Shown: positions 52,615 through 62,120 of the stretch, one piece after another
How the letters are laid out: each line of letters starts with the position of its first letter
Numbering within the stretch: the stretch's first letter is position 1
Assembly (NCBI GenBank): GCA_024230435.1
Contig: JAAERL010000751.1
Coordinates: 1-64,000, forward strand
DNA: 64,000 bases
From: Desulfobacteraceae bacterium
GTDB lineage: Bacteria; Desulfobacterota; Desulfobacteria; Desulfobacterales; Desulfosarcinaceae
Direction of reading: 5' to 3'
Translations under genes and position numbers: made by a program
The notes under the pieces: generated by a model
Seen by the model: the letters and a program-made list of their open reading frames with translations, nothing else
The model's database searches: none
What the model was told of the DNA's origin: nothing

Positions 52615-55600
52615 ATGTCTTTGTCCAGTCAAGCCGATGAATCGGCTGATACCTATCGTCCTTCGGCAAAACAGATTATATCTCATATCTGGCGGGTGCC
52701 TTTTTTACGCAATATTTTTTTAGCTTGCCTTGCCGTAGCCATTTTATTTCCAATTTACAACCTGATTTATTTATCCCCGGCTTATCGTCAAATGCTTTTT
52801 ACCCTGAAAGAGGACAGCGCAAAGCGGGTTGCTGCCCATATAACGCGTTTTTTGTTGCGTGATAAAGGGCCGGAAAACATCGATCCCGCCGATGATATTC
52901 AATTAAAACAACTCGTGAAAAAAATGCAGACCGATTTTAAACTAGATAAACTCAGTTTATACGATGCCGACGGCAAAGTGATTTTCTCCACGGAAAGTAT
53001 TGAGGTCGGAATGCTAAGCGAGCAATTATACTTTACCCAAAAGGTTTCACGCAGGCGTGTTTTTTCAATATTCATTGCTCGAAAAAGCTCCCTTTCCCCA
53101 GGCCGTATGCCCGATCATGATGTGCTCAAGGTATTTATTCCAATTATCATCAAAAGCGGTTTCAAGGGAGCCGTTGAAATATATTACGATATTTCGGATG
53201 TTCACGGCAGATTGAAGAATCTTCTGGCAAGAAGCAATATCAGCCTGCTGTTGATTGCCGGAGTACTTATGGTGATTACTGCGGTTATCTTATTTAAGGC
53301 CGGCTTAGCGATGTTGAACCATGAACAATCAGACAAGGCTCTGCGAAAGGTGCGTGATTCACTGGAACGGCGGATAAATGAACGAACCAGGGATCTAATT
53401 GATGCCAATAAGGAATTGCAACTTGAAATTTTAGAGCGCCGCCAGGCGGTTGAAGCCATGCGCCTGAGCGAAAAACGCTTCCGCACCTTGGTTGAGACGA
53501 TCCCCCACGGGATTGTGGAAATAGAACCCGATAGCACAATCACCTTTGCAAATCAGGCATATTTTAAAATGCATGGTATCGAAAACGGCGAACTCATGGG
53601 CAAATCGTTGTTCAACTCGGCTGTTTCAGACGAGGAAAGACAGCAATTACATGAGCATCTGTCCCGGCTCATTGAGCAAAAGCCTTATCCGCAGCCCTGG
53701 TTCAGCAAGGATATTACATCGGATGGGCGCATCATTGAAACTCAGGTGGATTGGTCCTACAAACGTGATGCACGGGGACAGGTATTGGGATTGATCGCAG
53801 TTATTACCGACATCACCCAACGGCGGCTGGCGGAAAAGGCCTTGCTGGACAATTTGAATTTTATGAACACTTTGATCGATACCATCCCCAACCCCGTTTT
53901 TTATAAGGATGAACAAGGGTTTTTTTTAGGTTGCAACGTTGCCTATGCTAAAACGCTTGGCAAGCCTAAGGGCCAAATCATGGGGCGCAGGCTTATCGAC
54001 TTGAAAGAGGGTGCAATGAGCGATATGGCCATGCACTATCACAACCAGGATCTTATTCTTATGCGCAGCTCGGGCATACAGACCCATGAAGAGCAGATTT
54101 TATGCGCCGATGGTGTTACACGCGATTTTATGCTTTTTAAGGCCACCTTTGCCGATGATGAAGGAAGTGTGGCGGGTCTGGTAGGCATTATGCTCGACAT
54201 TACGGACCGCAAGCAGGTTGAAAAAGAACTCAAGGAAAGCAAAAACCTGTTTGATGCATTTATGCAGAATCTTCCTGGGCTGGCCTATATGAAAGACCTC
54301 ATGGGCCGCTATATGTTTGTCAATGATGGTTTTGCCAGGTTCACGGGAACCCGGAGCGGCGATTCGGTAGGTTTGTGCAATGACCAAGTGTGGAACAAAG
54401 AAACGGCCCGGCTGCTGCAAAATAACGATGACATGGTTCTGCACAGCCACGCCGCCGCCAATACCTTGGAAACAGTGCAATTGCACGATGGCCAGGCGCG
54501 TGACCTGCTCACGACAAGGTTTCCCATTTTTCAGGACAACGCCTTGTTTGCTTTAGGCGGTGTTTCCATTGACATTACCGAGCGCACCAAAGCCGAAAAA
54601 CAAAGCAGGCAACTTGAACTGCAACTCCAGCAAGCTCAGAAAATGGAGGCGCTGGGAACCCTGGCAGGAGGTATCGCTCATGATTTTAACAATATTTTAG
54701 CATCCATCATAGGCTATAGTGAAATCCTGGCCTCAGACACCGATAAGAAGCATCCAAACTACCACTACCTTGAGCGTGTACTCGAATCCGGGGAGCGCGC
54801 CCGTTCGCTGGTCAAGCAAATTTTGACATTCAGCCGTCAAAGCGAAATCGAGCCCAAACCGGTACAGGTGAAGATTATCGTCAAAGAAGTACTCAAGTTG
54901 CTCAGAGCCACCTTGCCAGCCACCATTGAGATTCGGCAGGAAACCGAAACCAATGCCGCTGTTATGGCCGATCCGGTTCAAATCCACCAGGTTATGATGA
55001 ATTTGTGTACCAATGCCGGCTATGCCATGCGCGAAAAGGGCGGTCAATTGACAGTGCGCCTTGAAAAAAAATTAGTAGCCGAAAACTTTCTCGAATTGAA
55101 ACCTGGGATTTACTTGAAGTTAAGCATCACAGATACCGGCGCCGGTATCAGTGAGGAAAATATTGCCCGCATTTATGATCCGTTTTTCACTACCAAACCC
55201 AAAGGCGAAGGAACCGGAATGGGATTGTCCGTGGTGCACGGCATTGTCACAAGCTTAGGCGGCGGCATAATGGTCAAGAGCACACCGGGGCAAGGAACCC
55301 ATTTCGATGTTTATCTTCCGGCCCTGGATATTGAACCCAAGCACCCCATGGTGGAAAAACAAGCGCTGCCCGTAGGCAAAGAAAGAATAATGTTTGTAGA
55401 TGACGAGCTGTTTCAGACCGATATGCTCAAGCACATGCTTGGCTTGTTGGGCTATAAAGTACAGGTTTACAATAAAAGCCCTGAAGCGCTTGCTGCGTTT
55501 GAGAAAGACCCTAAAGCCTTTGACCTGGTGATTACGGATATGATTATGCCGGAAATAACCGGTGACCAAATGGCCAAACGCATGCTTGAACTGCGCCCGG

Positions 55601-55764
55601 ATTTACCCATTATATTGTGTACGGGCTTTAGCGATACGATGAACGAAAAACAAACCAAGACCATCGGCATCCGCGCATACGCCCTTAAACCTTTGGCAAT
55701 GGAAGAGCTGGCCCATCTTATCCGCCAGGTTCTTGACCAATCCAATGAGTCAGAGCAGATATAA
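52615..55764 (+). CDS. Hybrid sensor histidine kinase with three PAS domains
   Basis: The protein has 1049 residues. TM1 (about 36-56) and TM2 (about 203-228) bracket an extracytoplasmic sensor. A coiled coil (about 240-285, rich in Arg/Glu) leads to three PAS domains (about 285-405, 410-535, 540-665). The H-box is LGTLAGGIAHDFNNILASII. HATPase motifs are NLCTNAGYAM, DTGAGIS and GTGMGLSVVHG. The C-terminal REC (about 925-1045) keeps its phosphoacceptor in LVITDMIMPEITG. It starts at ATG 52615, with AGAGGTT as a weak RBS. A family F repeat begins immediately after its stop codon. Confidence 0.94.
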   Translation: MSLSSQADESADTYRPSAKQIISHIWRVPFLRNIFLACLAVAILFPIYNLIYLSPAYRQMLFTLKEDSAKRVAAHITRFLLRDKGPENIDPADDIQLKQLVKKMQTDFKLDKLSLYDADGKVIFSTESIEVGMLSEQLYFTQKVSRRRVFSIFIARKSSLSPGRMPDHDVLKVFIPIIIKSGFKGAVEIYYDISDVHGRLKNLLARSNISLLLIAGVLMVITAVILFKAGLAMLNHEQSDKALRKVRDSLERRINERTRDLIDANKELQLEILERRQAVEAMRLSEKRFRTLVETIPHGIVEIEPDSTITFANQAYFKMHGIENGELMGKSLFNSAVSDEERQQLHEHLSRLIEQKPYPQPWFSKDITSDGRIIETQVDWSYKRDARGQVLGLIAVITDITQRRLAEKALLDNLNFMNTLIDTIPNPVFYKDEQGFFLGCNVAYAKTLGKPKGQIMGRRLIDLKEGAMSDMAMHYHNQDLILMRSSGIQTHEEQILCADGVTRDFMLFKATFADDEGSVAGLVGIMLDITDRKQVEKELKESKNLFDAFMQNLPGLAYMKDLMGRYMFVNDGFARFTGTRSGDSVGLCNDQVWNKETARLLQNNDDMVLHSHAAANTLETVQLHDGQARDLLTTRFPIFQDNALFALGGVSIDITERTKAEKQSRQLELQLQQAQKMEALGTLAGGIAHDFNNILASIIGYSEILASDTDKKHPNYHYLERVLESGERARSLVKQILTFSRQSEIEPKPVQVKIIVKEVLKLLRATLPATIEIRQETETNAAVMADPVQIHQVMMNLCTNAGYAMREKGGQLTVRLEKKLVAENFLELKPGIYLKLSITDTGAGISEENIARIYDPFFTTKPKGEGTGMGLSVVHGIVTSLGGGIMVKSTPGQGTHFDVYLPALDIEPKHPMVEKQALPVGKERIMFVDDELFQTDMLKHMLGLLGYKVQVYNKSPEALAAFEKDPKAFDLVITDMIMPEITGDQMAKRMLELRPDLPIILCTGFSDTMNEKQTKTIGIRAYALKPLAMEELAHLIRQVLDQSNESEQI

Positions 55765-55925
55765 GGGCCCCGGAAAAAATGTTTTATTCCAACTGACTTG
55801 TCTATCAACTCGTTTTCTGCGTTGCGCAAAGCTGCGAATATCTCGATATGCACGGCTTTGCGCGCCTTGAATACGAGCCCATATCCTGCGCCAATTGGAC
55901 AAAACAATTTTTCCGCGACCCTAAG
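55765..55925. repeat. Family F inverted-terminal repeat element (intact copy)
   Basis: The termini GGGCCCCGGAAAAAATGTTT and (reverse complement) GGGTCGCGGAAAAATTGTTT form about 30-bp terminal inverted repeats. The core GCGCAAAGCTGCGAATATCT...CGATATGCACGGCTTTGCGC is palindromic. It starts right after the kinase stop codon. The interrupted homologue is at 41174. Confidence 0.75.
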
Positions 55926-55929
55926 ATGT

Positions 55930-56035
55930 TTAAGAACTTGTTTGGGAAATAGAAAATTTGAGACATTTTGGCCTCGCCCTCGCCCTCGCCCTCGTGCTTT
56001 TGCTGCCGATTTAATAATTCCCAAACAGGCTCTAA
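55930..56035. repeat. Family C repeat, copy 2, with CGCCCT tandem tract
   Basis: The ends AACTTGTTTGGGAAAT and ATTCCCAAACAGGCTCTAAG are inverted. The middle has ACATTTTGGCCTCGCCCTCG continuing as further CGCCCT units, longer than in copy 1 at 13146. Confidence 0.68.
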
Positions 56036-56082
56036 GATTATCCGGCGAAAGTTCCCGGTAATTTATCGCCGGGAGCAGTCAC
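56036..56082. repeat. Family B palindromic repeat, copy 4
   Basis: The sequence GATTATCCGGCGAAAGTTCC then CGGTAATTTATCGCCGGGAG and CAGTCAC matches the 22227 copy. It directly follows a family C repeat, so three repeats (F, C, B) are stacked between two genes. Confidence 0.72.
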
Positions 56083-56200
56083 AAAAATGCTCCCGCGAGA
56101 ATATTTCCTGGCTAAACCATCTCTTTTTCCTGTTTTTCTTTTTTTGAGTGTATTATAAGAAATCTTATACTTTAACTCCTGTAAAAAGATTGTCTGGAGA

Positions 56201-56983
56201 TTGAAAACATTGGTCTTACCGGATTTAACCTTTGAAATCTATTTACTTCTTTTTGGCGCGGGACTTTTTGCCGGATTCGTGGACTCGGTTGCCGGCGGGG
56301 GAGGATTGATCAGTCTTCCGGCTCTTATGGCTGCGGGGATACCGCCCCATATGGCCCTTGGCGTTAACAAACTCCAGGGCAGCTTTGGAACACTTTCGGC
56401 TGCCTATAACTATATGAAAAAAAGTAACACGGGTTTCAAACAACTTTACCCGGGCATTGTCCTGACACTTGCCGGCGCCGTGTTTGGGGCCATGGCAATC
56501 AGCAATCTCGATCCATTTTTTCTAAAACATATTATTCCCGTTCTACTTTTTATTGTATTGATTTATACTTTTTTTGCAAAAAATATAGGACGTAAAAAAA
56601 AGAAAGCCTTGATACCTCAAGGTGTGTTTTATCTTATCTTCGGATTGGGCCTGGGTTTTTATGACGGCTTTTTCGGTCCGGGAACGGGATCTTTCTGGAC
56701 TGCGGCCTACCTTGTCTTTTTGGGTCAGAGCATGACCCTTTCCGTGGGGTATACCAAGGTGATGAACTTTACTAGCAATATTGTTGCCTTGACTGTATTT
56801 ATTATCGGCGGCAATGTTTTATATGGTATCGGTTTATGCATGGCCGCAGGCCAGATTGCCGGTGCGCGCATAGGCTCCAACCTTGCCATTGAAAAAGGCG
56901 TTCACTTTATTCGTCCACTTTTTCTTTGCGTTGTTTTTGTCACTTTGCTGCGGATGCTCTATCAAAATTATATGCCGTCATGA
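56201..56983 (+). CDS. TSUP (TauE/SafE/YfcA-type) membrane permease
   Basis: This 260-residue integral membrane protein has about seven or eight hydrophobic helices. The family motif appears as GFVDSVAGGGGLISLPALMA (about 22-41) with GVNKLQGSFGTL following; a second half-motif is FYDGFFGPGTGSFW and GYTKVMNFTSN. Such permeases export or import sulfite, sulfonates or small organic anions. The start is TTG at 56201 with CTGGAGA upstream. No gene nearby indicates the substrate. Confidence 0.88.
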   Translation: MKTLVLPDLTFEIYLLLFGAGLFAGFVDSVAGGGGLISLPALMAAGIPPHMALGVNKLQGSFGTLSAAYNYMKKSNTGFKQLYPGIVLTLAGAVFGAMAISNLDPFFLKHIIPVLLFIVLIYTFFAKNIGRKKKKALIPQGVFYLIFGLGLGFYDGFFGPGTGSFWTAAYLVFLGQSMTLSVGYTKVMNFTSNIVALTVFIIGGNVLYGIGLCMAAGQIAGARIGSNLAIEKGVHFIRPLFLCVVFVTLLRMLYQNYMPS

Positions 56984-57530
56984 CCAATTTTCTACGGCCA
57001 AAAGTCATGTGTTTGTATTGCGGCCTTGGTCATAACTTCGGCCACCTTGAGTTAGTGCTCGCAAAGTTGAAATAAAAAACCTATAAATTCAAGATGTTAA
57101 CAAAAACTTGAGTGAACGTTACTTATTCTTTGGCCGATATTAAAAATAAGCCCTGTATTGTATCGTGAAAAATCGTATATTTATGCTTGACATGCTAGCT
57201 GTTCGCGGGTTAATGCCAATAATTAGAGTGAGTATTTATTGGACTGATTAGGAAATCAATACTGGAGCGGGCTTTTTATTAGAATGTCTATCTTTGGAAG
57301 ATAATTTTGATGATCTGATCAAATTTTGCTGTCTCTTCTAAGACCTTAAGATTCAACCCGCCGGTTCCTTTTATTATCCTGATTATTCCCTTGATCTAAA
57401 TATATAAAAATCTAAATATATATAAAATTTATTTGTAATACCCCGTCCTGTGTCTCCTGTTTCGATCTGGCTTCAAGCAGTGAAGTTAACCGCTGCATTT
57501 GCATATAACGTGTTACGGATAGGAGGAGAA
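56984..57530. other. Intergenic region before the peptide ABC transporter
   Basis: No gene or known repeat is supported in about 550 bp. The region is AT-rich towards its end (TATATAAAATTTATTTG near 57418), probably containing the transporter promoter. TAGGAGGAG at 57521-57529 is the RBS of the binding-protein gene. Confidence 0.45.
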
Positions 57531-59087
57531 ATGAAGAAAATCATATTATTGTGTCTGGCTGCTGGCCTTGTTTTTAGCGGAACCGCAATCGCAAAAGGCA
57601 AAACGCTGCGTTTGGCTCTGGATGCAGATCCAAAAACCCTAGATATCCACGAACAATTATCCGCGGGTATGTTGCAGTTTTCCCATATTGTGTTTGATCC
57701 GCTTGTGCGCTGGACCCTGGATATGTCTTTCGAGCCGCGTCTTGCCCGGCGATGGGAGCGCATCGATGATAAAACCATGCGTTTTTACCTGCGAAAGGGC
57801 GTCAGCTTCCACAGCGGAAATCCTTTTACAGCCAAGGATATAGTTTTCAGCGTTAACAGGCTCAAAAAGAGCGTGGATTTTAAAGGGCTTTTCGAACTGT
57901 TTGAAGAACCGGTCATTATAGACGACCATACGGTAGACATCAAAACAAGCAAACCCTATCCGCTGCTGCTCAACATGGCCACTTACATATTTCCGGTAGA
58001 CAGCGTCTTTTACACAGGCAAAGATAATAAGGGCAAAGCCAAGGACAATATTGTCAAAGTGGGCTACAGCTTTGCCAAATCCACTTTGCCCAGCGGCACC
58101 GGTCCGTATCGTTGCACCTACCGCGAGCACGGCGTTAAGATGCTCTTTGAACGCAATTCAGACTATTGGGATAAAAAATCCCCCGGAAACGTAGATAAAA
58201 TAGTTTTGTCACCCATCAAGGAAGAAGCCACCCGTGTAGCCGCCCTGCTTTCCGGAGATGTGGATGTTATTTCCCCGGTACCGCCCCAGGACTTTAAACG
58301 TATTGAACGGGATCGAAAGGTTAATCTGTTTACAGTCACCGGCACTCGTATCATCACCGTTCAAATGAACCAAAAACGTTCTAAACCCTTGCGTAATCCA
58401 TTGGTTCGCCAGGCAATTGTGCATGCAGTCAATAACGATGGCATTGTAAAAAGGCTGATGAAGGGCACCGCGACCCTGGCTGGCCAAATGAGCCCCGAAG
58501 GTTATTTGGGACATGACGAAACTCTCAAGCCTCGCTACGATCTTGAAAAGGCCAAACAGTTAATGAAGCAGGCAGGCTACGAAAAAGGCTTTACTGCTAA
58601 CATGATCGCTCCGAACAACCGCTACGTCAACGATGAGAAAATCGCTGAAGCTTTCGTGTCCATGCTTTCTAAAATAAAAATCAAGATCAATCTGAAAACC
58701 ATGCCCAAGGCTCAGTATTGGGACGAATTTGATCGCCAACCGGCTGATTTTCAGTTAATCGGCTGGCATTCCGATACCGAGGATTCCGGCAACTTTTATG
58801 AATACCTGGCAATGTGCCCGGATAGGAAAACCGGACTCGGTCAGTATAATTCGGGTAATTATTGCAATCAAGAAGTTGATAAACTGACCCTGGAATCCAT
58901 GGTGGAAACCGATATGCAGGTTCGCGCCGCAAAGCTTAAAAAAATTGAAAGAATTCTTTATGACGAAGCGGCCTTTATCCCGTTTCACTGGCAAAACTTC
59001 GCATACGGCGCTCGCAAGGGCATCAATGTCGAGCCCATCCTCAACATAATGAATTTTCCGTATTTTGGTGATCTAGTGATGAAATAG
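57531..59087 (+). CDS. Peptide/nickel-type ABC transporter substrate-binding protein (SBP_bac_5)
   Basis: The protein has 518 residues from ATG 57531, chosen for its GGAGGAG RBS and the signal peptide (MKKIILLCLAAGLVFSGTAIA). The mature part starts KTLRLALDADPKTLDIHEQ, the usual family 5 opening. RKGVSFHSGNPFTAKDIVFS is the family signature near 110-130. It is the periplasmic receptor for the permease and ATPase genes that follow. The ligand (di/oligopeptide or other) cannot be decided. Confidence 0.94.
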   Translation: MKKIILLCLAAGLVFSGTAIAKGKTLRLALDADPKTLDIHEQLSAGMLQFSHIVFDPLVRWTLDMSFEPRLARRWERIDDKTMRFYLRKGVSFHSGNPFTAKDIVFSVNRLKKSVDFKGLFELFEEPVIIDDHTVDIKTSKPYPLLLNMATYIFPVDSVFYTGKDNKGKAKDNIVKVGYSFAKSTLPSGTGPYRCTYREHGVKMLFERNSDYWDKKSPGNVDKIVLSPIKEEATRVAALLSGDVDVISPVPPQDFKRIERDRKVNLFTVTGTRIITVQMNQKRSKPLRNPLVRQAIVHAVNNDGIVKRLMKGTATLAGQMSPEGYLGHDETLKPRYDLEKAKQLMKQAGYEKGFTANMIAPNNRYVNDEKIAEAFVSMLSKIKIKINLKTMPKAQYWDEFDRQPADFQLIGWHSDTEDSGNFYEYLAMCPDRKTGLGQYNSGNYCNQEVDKLTLESMVETDMQVRAAKLKKIERILYDEAAFIPFHWQNFAYGARKGINVEPILNIMNFPYFGDLVMK

Positions 59088-59209
59088 TTATAATTTAGGG
59101 GCTTTTTGGCTCTGTGTATCGGTCGTCAAAAACCAATCAGCTTCCAAGGCCCTTAATCTAACTGCTTTGTAAATAAGAACCTAAAACCGGGATATGGAAT
59201 AAAATTTTT

Positions 59210-60184
59210 ATGTTTGCGTTTATTGTTCGAAGAATTATCCAGGCTATTTTTGTAATGGTGATCATCGCGGGAATTGGATTTACTGTGCAAAACAAACTCG
59301 GAGACCCCGTACGCGATATGGTGGGCGAAAGGGTTTCCGTTGCCGAGCGCGAAGCTCTGCGGGACAAATTGGGGCTCAACGATCCTTTTTTAACGCAATT
59401 TGGGCGGTTTGTGCGCAATGCAGTCCACGGTGATTTAGGGATTTCTTATTTCCATAACAAGCCTACTGTGGATGTGATTTTGTCCAAGGCCCCGGCCACC
59501 CTGGAACTGGTGTTTGGTTCGACGGTGATGATCCTGGTTCTGTGCTTTCCCATAGGCATTTATACTGCCATTAAGCCAAAAACATGGTTTTCGCGGTTTG
59601 TCATGGGCTCGAGCACTATTGGCGTGGCAGTGCCAGTTTTTCTTACAGCCATTACATTGATTTATATTTTCGGAGTTGAGCTTAAATGGCTTCCATCCTA
59701 CGGCCGCGGAGAAACAGTCGATATCTGGGGATGGGACACCGGTTTGCTTACCGCAGACGGTCTACTTCACTTGATTTTACCTAGTATTTCACTTTCTTCT
59801 ATTATGCTGCCGTTATACATTCGGCTGATTCGCTCGGAAATGATGGAAGTTTTGGAAACCGAGTATATCAAATTTGCATGGGCCAAGGGCTTGCGCCGCT
59901 ACAGGGTATGGCTGGTTCACGCATTTAAAAACACCTTGCTGCCAGTGGTTACCGTGTTCGGGGTGGAGATAGGTATTTTGTTTGCCTTTACCCTGCTTAC
60001 CGAAACCGTTTTTCAATGGCAGGGCATGGGATTTATGTTTTTAGAGGCTGTGGAGCGCTCAGATACGGCGCTGCTGGTGGCCTATCTGGTTGTGGTTGGA
60101 GTAATGTTCGTAGTGATTAACACACTTGTGGACATCGCCTATGGCTTTATCAATCCAATGGTACGCATAACGGGGGCCAAATGA
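59210..60184 (+). CDS. dppB: ABC transporter permease, DppB/OppB type
   Basis: This 324-residue inner-membrane permease has six predicted helices. The N-terminal MFAFIVRRIIQAIFVMVIIA and GDPVRDMVG region are typical of DppB. The EAA loop is in EYIKFAWAKGLRRYRVWLVH. It overlaps dppC by 4 bp (ATGA). Confidence 0.95.
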   Translation: MFAFIVRRIIQAIFVMVIIAGIGFTVQNKLGDPVRDMVGERVSVAEREALRDKLGLNDPFLTQFGRFVRNAVHGDLGISYFHNKPTVDVILSKAPATLELVFGSTVMILVLCFPIGIYTAIKPKTWFSRFVMGSSTIGVAVPVFLTAITLIYIFGVELKWLPSYGRGETVDIWGWDTGLLTADGLLHLILPSISLSSIMLPLYIRLIRSEMMEVLETEYIKFAWAKGLRRYRVWLVHAFKNTLLPVVTVFGVEIGILFAFTLLTETVFQWQGMGFMFLEAVERSDTALLVAYLVVVGVMFVVINTLVDIAYGFINPMVRITGAK

Positions 60185-61098
60185 GAAGCTGGCAACGGTT
60201 CAGGCAATCTTATTTTTTTTACAGTTTTAAGCGCGACCCGGTGGCTCTGGGCAGTTTTTCCATCTTTTTTTTTCTATTCATGGTCAGCATCTTCGCTCCC
60301 CTTGTTGCACCTTATAACACTTATGATACAAGCACTTACGATATCATGGACGCCGAACTGCCGCCGTCCTGGATGGACGATGGAGAAGAACGTTTTTTGC
60401 TCGGCACCGATATCCAGGGGCGCGATCTATACTCCACTATGATCTATGGGCTGCGGACCTCAGTATTCATCGGTGTCGGCGCTGTGCTGTTTCAGGCCAT
60501 TTTGGGGATAATCGTGGGTTTGACAGCCGGATACCTTGGCGGACGGGTAGACAGTACTCTGATGCGTATCGCGGACATACAGTTTTCCATCCCCTACTTG
60601 ATCGTAGCCATCATTGCCAGCGCCATCTTTCAATTGGCATTTGGGGTAGGCCGTTTTGAAGAGCTGGCCCTGCCTCTTTTAATTGTGATTATCGGCCTTT
60701 CCGAGTGGCCCAAATACGCACGTACTGTCAGGGCCTCGGTGCTTGGCGAGAAAAATAAGGAGTATGTCGAAGCCGCCCGGGTAATTGGGTTAAACCGGCG
60801 ATTGATAATGTTTCGCCACATCTTGCCAAATACCATGACGCCGGTTCTGGTGATCTCCACCATTCAGGTGGCCCAAGCCATTATGAGTGAGGCGGCGCTT
60901 TCGTTTCTTGGATTGGGCATGCCCGTAACCAAGCCTTCTTTAGGCTCACTTATCAAGGCCGGTTTTGAATACGTATTTTCCGGTTCCTGGTGGATTACTT
61001 TTTTTCCCGGAATTTTGCTGGTAACCTTCACCCTGGTAATCATCCTGTTCGGCGATTGGCTGCGGGATGTATTGAACCCCAAGCTATACAAAGGATAA
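60181..61098 (+). CDS. dppC: ABC transporter permease, DppC/OppC type
   Basis: This 305-residue permease has an N-terminal TM (about 22-42), the LGTDIQGRDLYSTMIYG signature and the EAA loop EYVEAARVIGLNRRLIMFRH. The C-terminal LSFLGLGMPVTKPSLGSLI is conserved. It overlaps dppB and is 2 bp from dppD, so translation is coupled. Confidence 0.95.
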   Translation: MRSWQRFRQSYFFYSFKRDPVALGSFSIFFFLFMVSIFAPLVAPYNTYDTSTYDIMDAELPPSWMDDGEERFLLGTDIQGRDLYSTMIYGLRTSVFIGVGAVLFQAILGIIVGLTAGYLGGRVDSTLMRIADIQFSIPYLIVAIIASAIFQLAFGVGRFEELALPLLIVIIGLSEWPKYARTVRASVLGEKNKEYVEAARVIGLNRRLIMFRHILPNTMTPVLVISTIQVAQAIMSEAALSFLGLGMPVTKPSLGSLIKAGFEYVFSGSWWITFFPGILLVTFTLVIILFGDWLRDVLNPKLYKG

Positions 61099-61100
61099 TC

Positions 61101-62117
61101 ATGGGTCATTTGCTGGAAGTCAATGGTCTGGAAGTAAAATTCGCCCTGCGTTTTGGAGATTTAACCGCCATTGACGGTATCAGTTTCACACTGGACAAAA
61201 AAGAAAAGCTCGGTTTGGTAGGTGAAAGCGGCGCAGGAAAATCAGTAACAGGATTTGCCGTGATCAACCTGATCAGCAAGCCCGGTTTTATCTCGGGCGG
61301 AAGTATACGTTTCGAAGAACATGAACTCAACCGTTTGCCGGAAGAAAAAATGCGCAGCATCCGCGGCAACCGCATCAGTATGATTTTTCAAGATCCTATG
61401 ATGACCCTGAATCCCGTGCTGACAATCGGCACTCAAATGATCGAGACAGTATTGGCCCATCGCGATGCCAGTAAATCAGATGCCCGTGACATAGCCCTTG
61501 AAAAATTACGCAAGGTCTACATTCCTTCACCGGAAAAGCGCCTGGAGCAATATCCCCACGAGCTGTCCGGCGGTATGCGCCAGCGTATCGTCATAGCCAT
61601 CGCCTTGCTGACAAATCCGGCCTTGATTATTGCAGACGAACCTACCACCGCCCTGGATGTAACCATCCAGGCCGGAATTATGGAACTGCTCTCACAGTTA
61701 TGTGAAACCGAAAATATGGGCATGATTTTAATTACCCATGATCTGGCCGTGGTTTCCCAGGTCACACAGCGTATCGCGGTAATGTATGCCGGCCGGATTA
61801 TTGAAACCGGCCCATCGGATTATATTGTCAATTGCCCGCGGCACCCCTACACCATCGGATTGATCAATTCGTTGCCCGGCGCGCGTAAGGCAGGCAGCCG
61901 GTTAACCCAGATTCCGGGAATGATGCCCAATCTGACGGCCATACCGCCCGGTTGCGCCTTTCATCCGCGTTGCCGTCTCCAGGAGCCAGTCTGCAAAAAA
62001 TCCAGGCCCGCACTGGAGCCGGTAAGCGCTCCAGAGCATTTTGCGGCTTGTCACCAAGTGGATAAAACCGTTGATCAAGACAAATTGCTAAACCTTTTAA
62101 ACGAGGATAACCAATAA
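61101..62117 (+). CDS. dppD: ABC transporter ATP-binding protein, DppD/OppD type
   Basis: The protein has 338 residues from ATG 61101, since upstream in-frame codons lie inside dppC. Walker A is GESGAGKSVTG, the signature ELSGGMRQR, and Walker B ALIIADEPTTALD. The C-terminal oligopeptide-transporter extension has a Cys motif (GCAFHPRC, CKKS, AACH) that may bind an Fe-S cluster in this family. An AAGGATAATC RBS lies just upstream. Confidence 0.95.
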   Translation: MGHLLEVNGLEVKFALRFGDLTAIDGISFTLDKKEKLGLVGESGAGKSVTGFAVINLISKPGFISGGSIRFEEHELNRLPEEKMRSIRGNRISMIFQDPMMTLNPVLTIGTQMIETVLAHRDASKSDARDIALEKLRKVYIPSPEKRLEQYPHELSGGMRQRIVIAIALLTNPALIIADEPTTALDVTIQAGIMELLSQLCETENMGMILITHDLAVVSQVTQRIAVMYAGRIIETGPSDYIVNCPRHPYTIGLINSLPGARKAGSRLTQIPGMMPNLTAIPPGCAFHPRCRLQEPVCKKSRPALEPVSAPEHFAACHQVDKTVDQDKLLNLLNEDNQ

Positions 62118-62120
62118 ATA

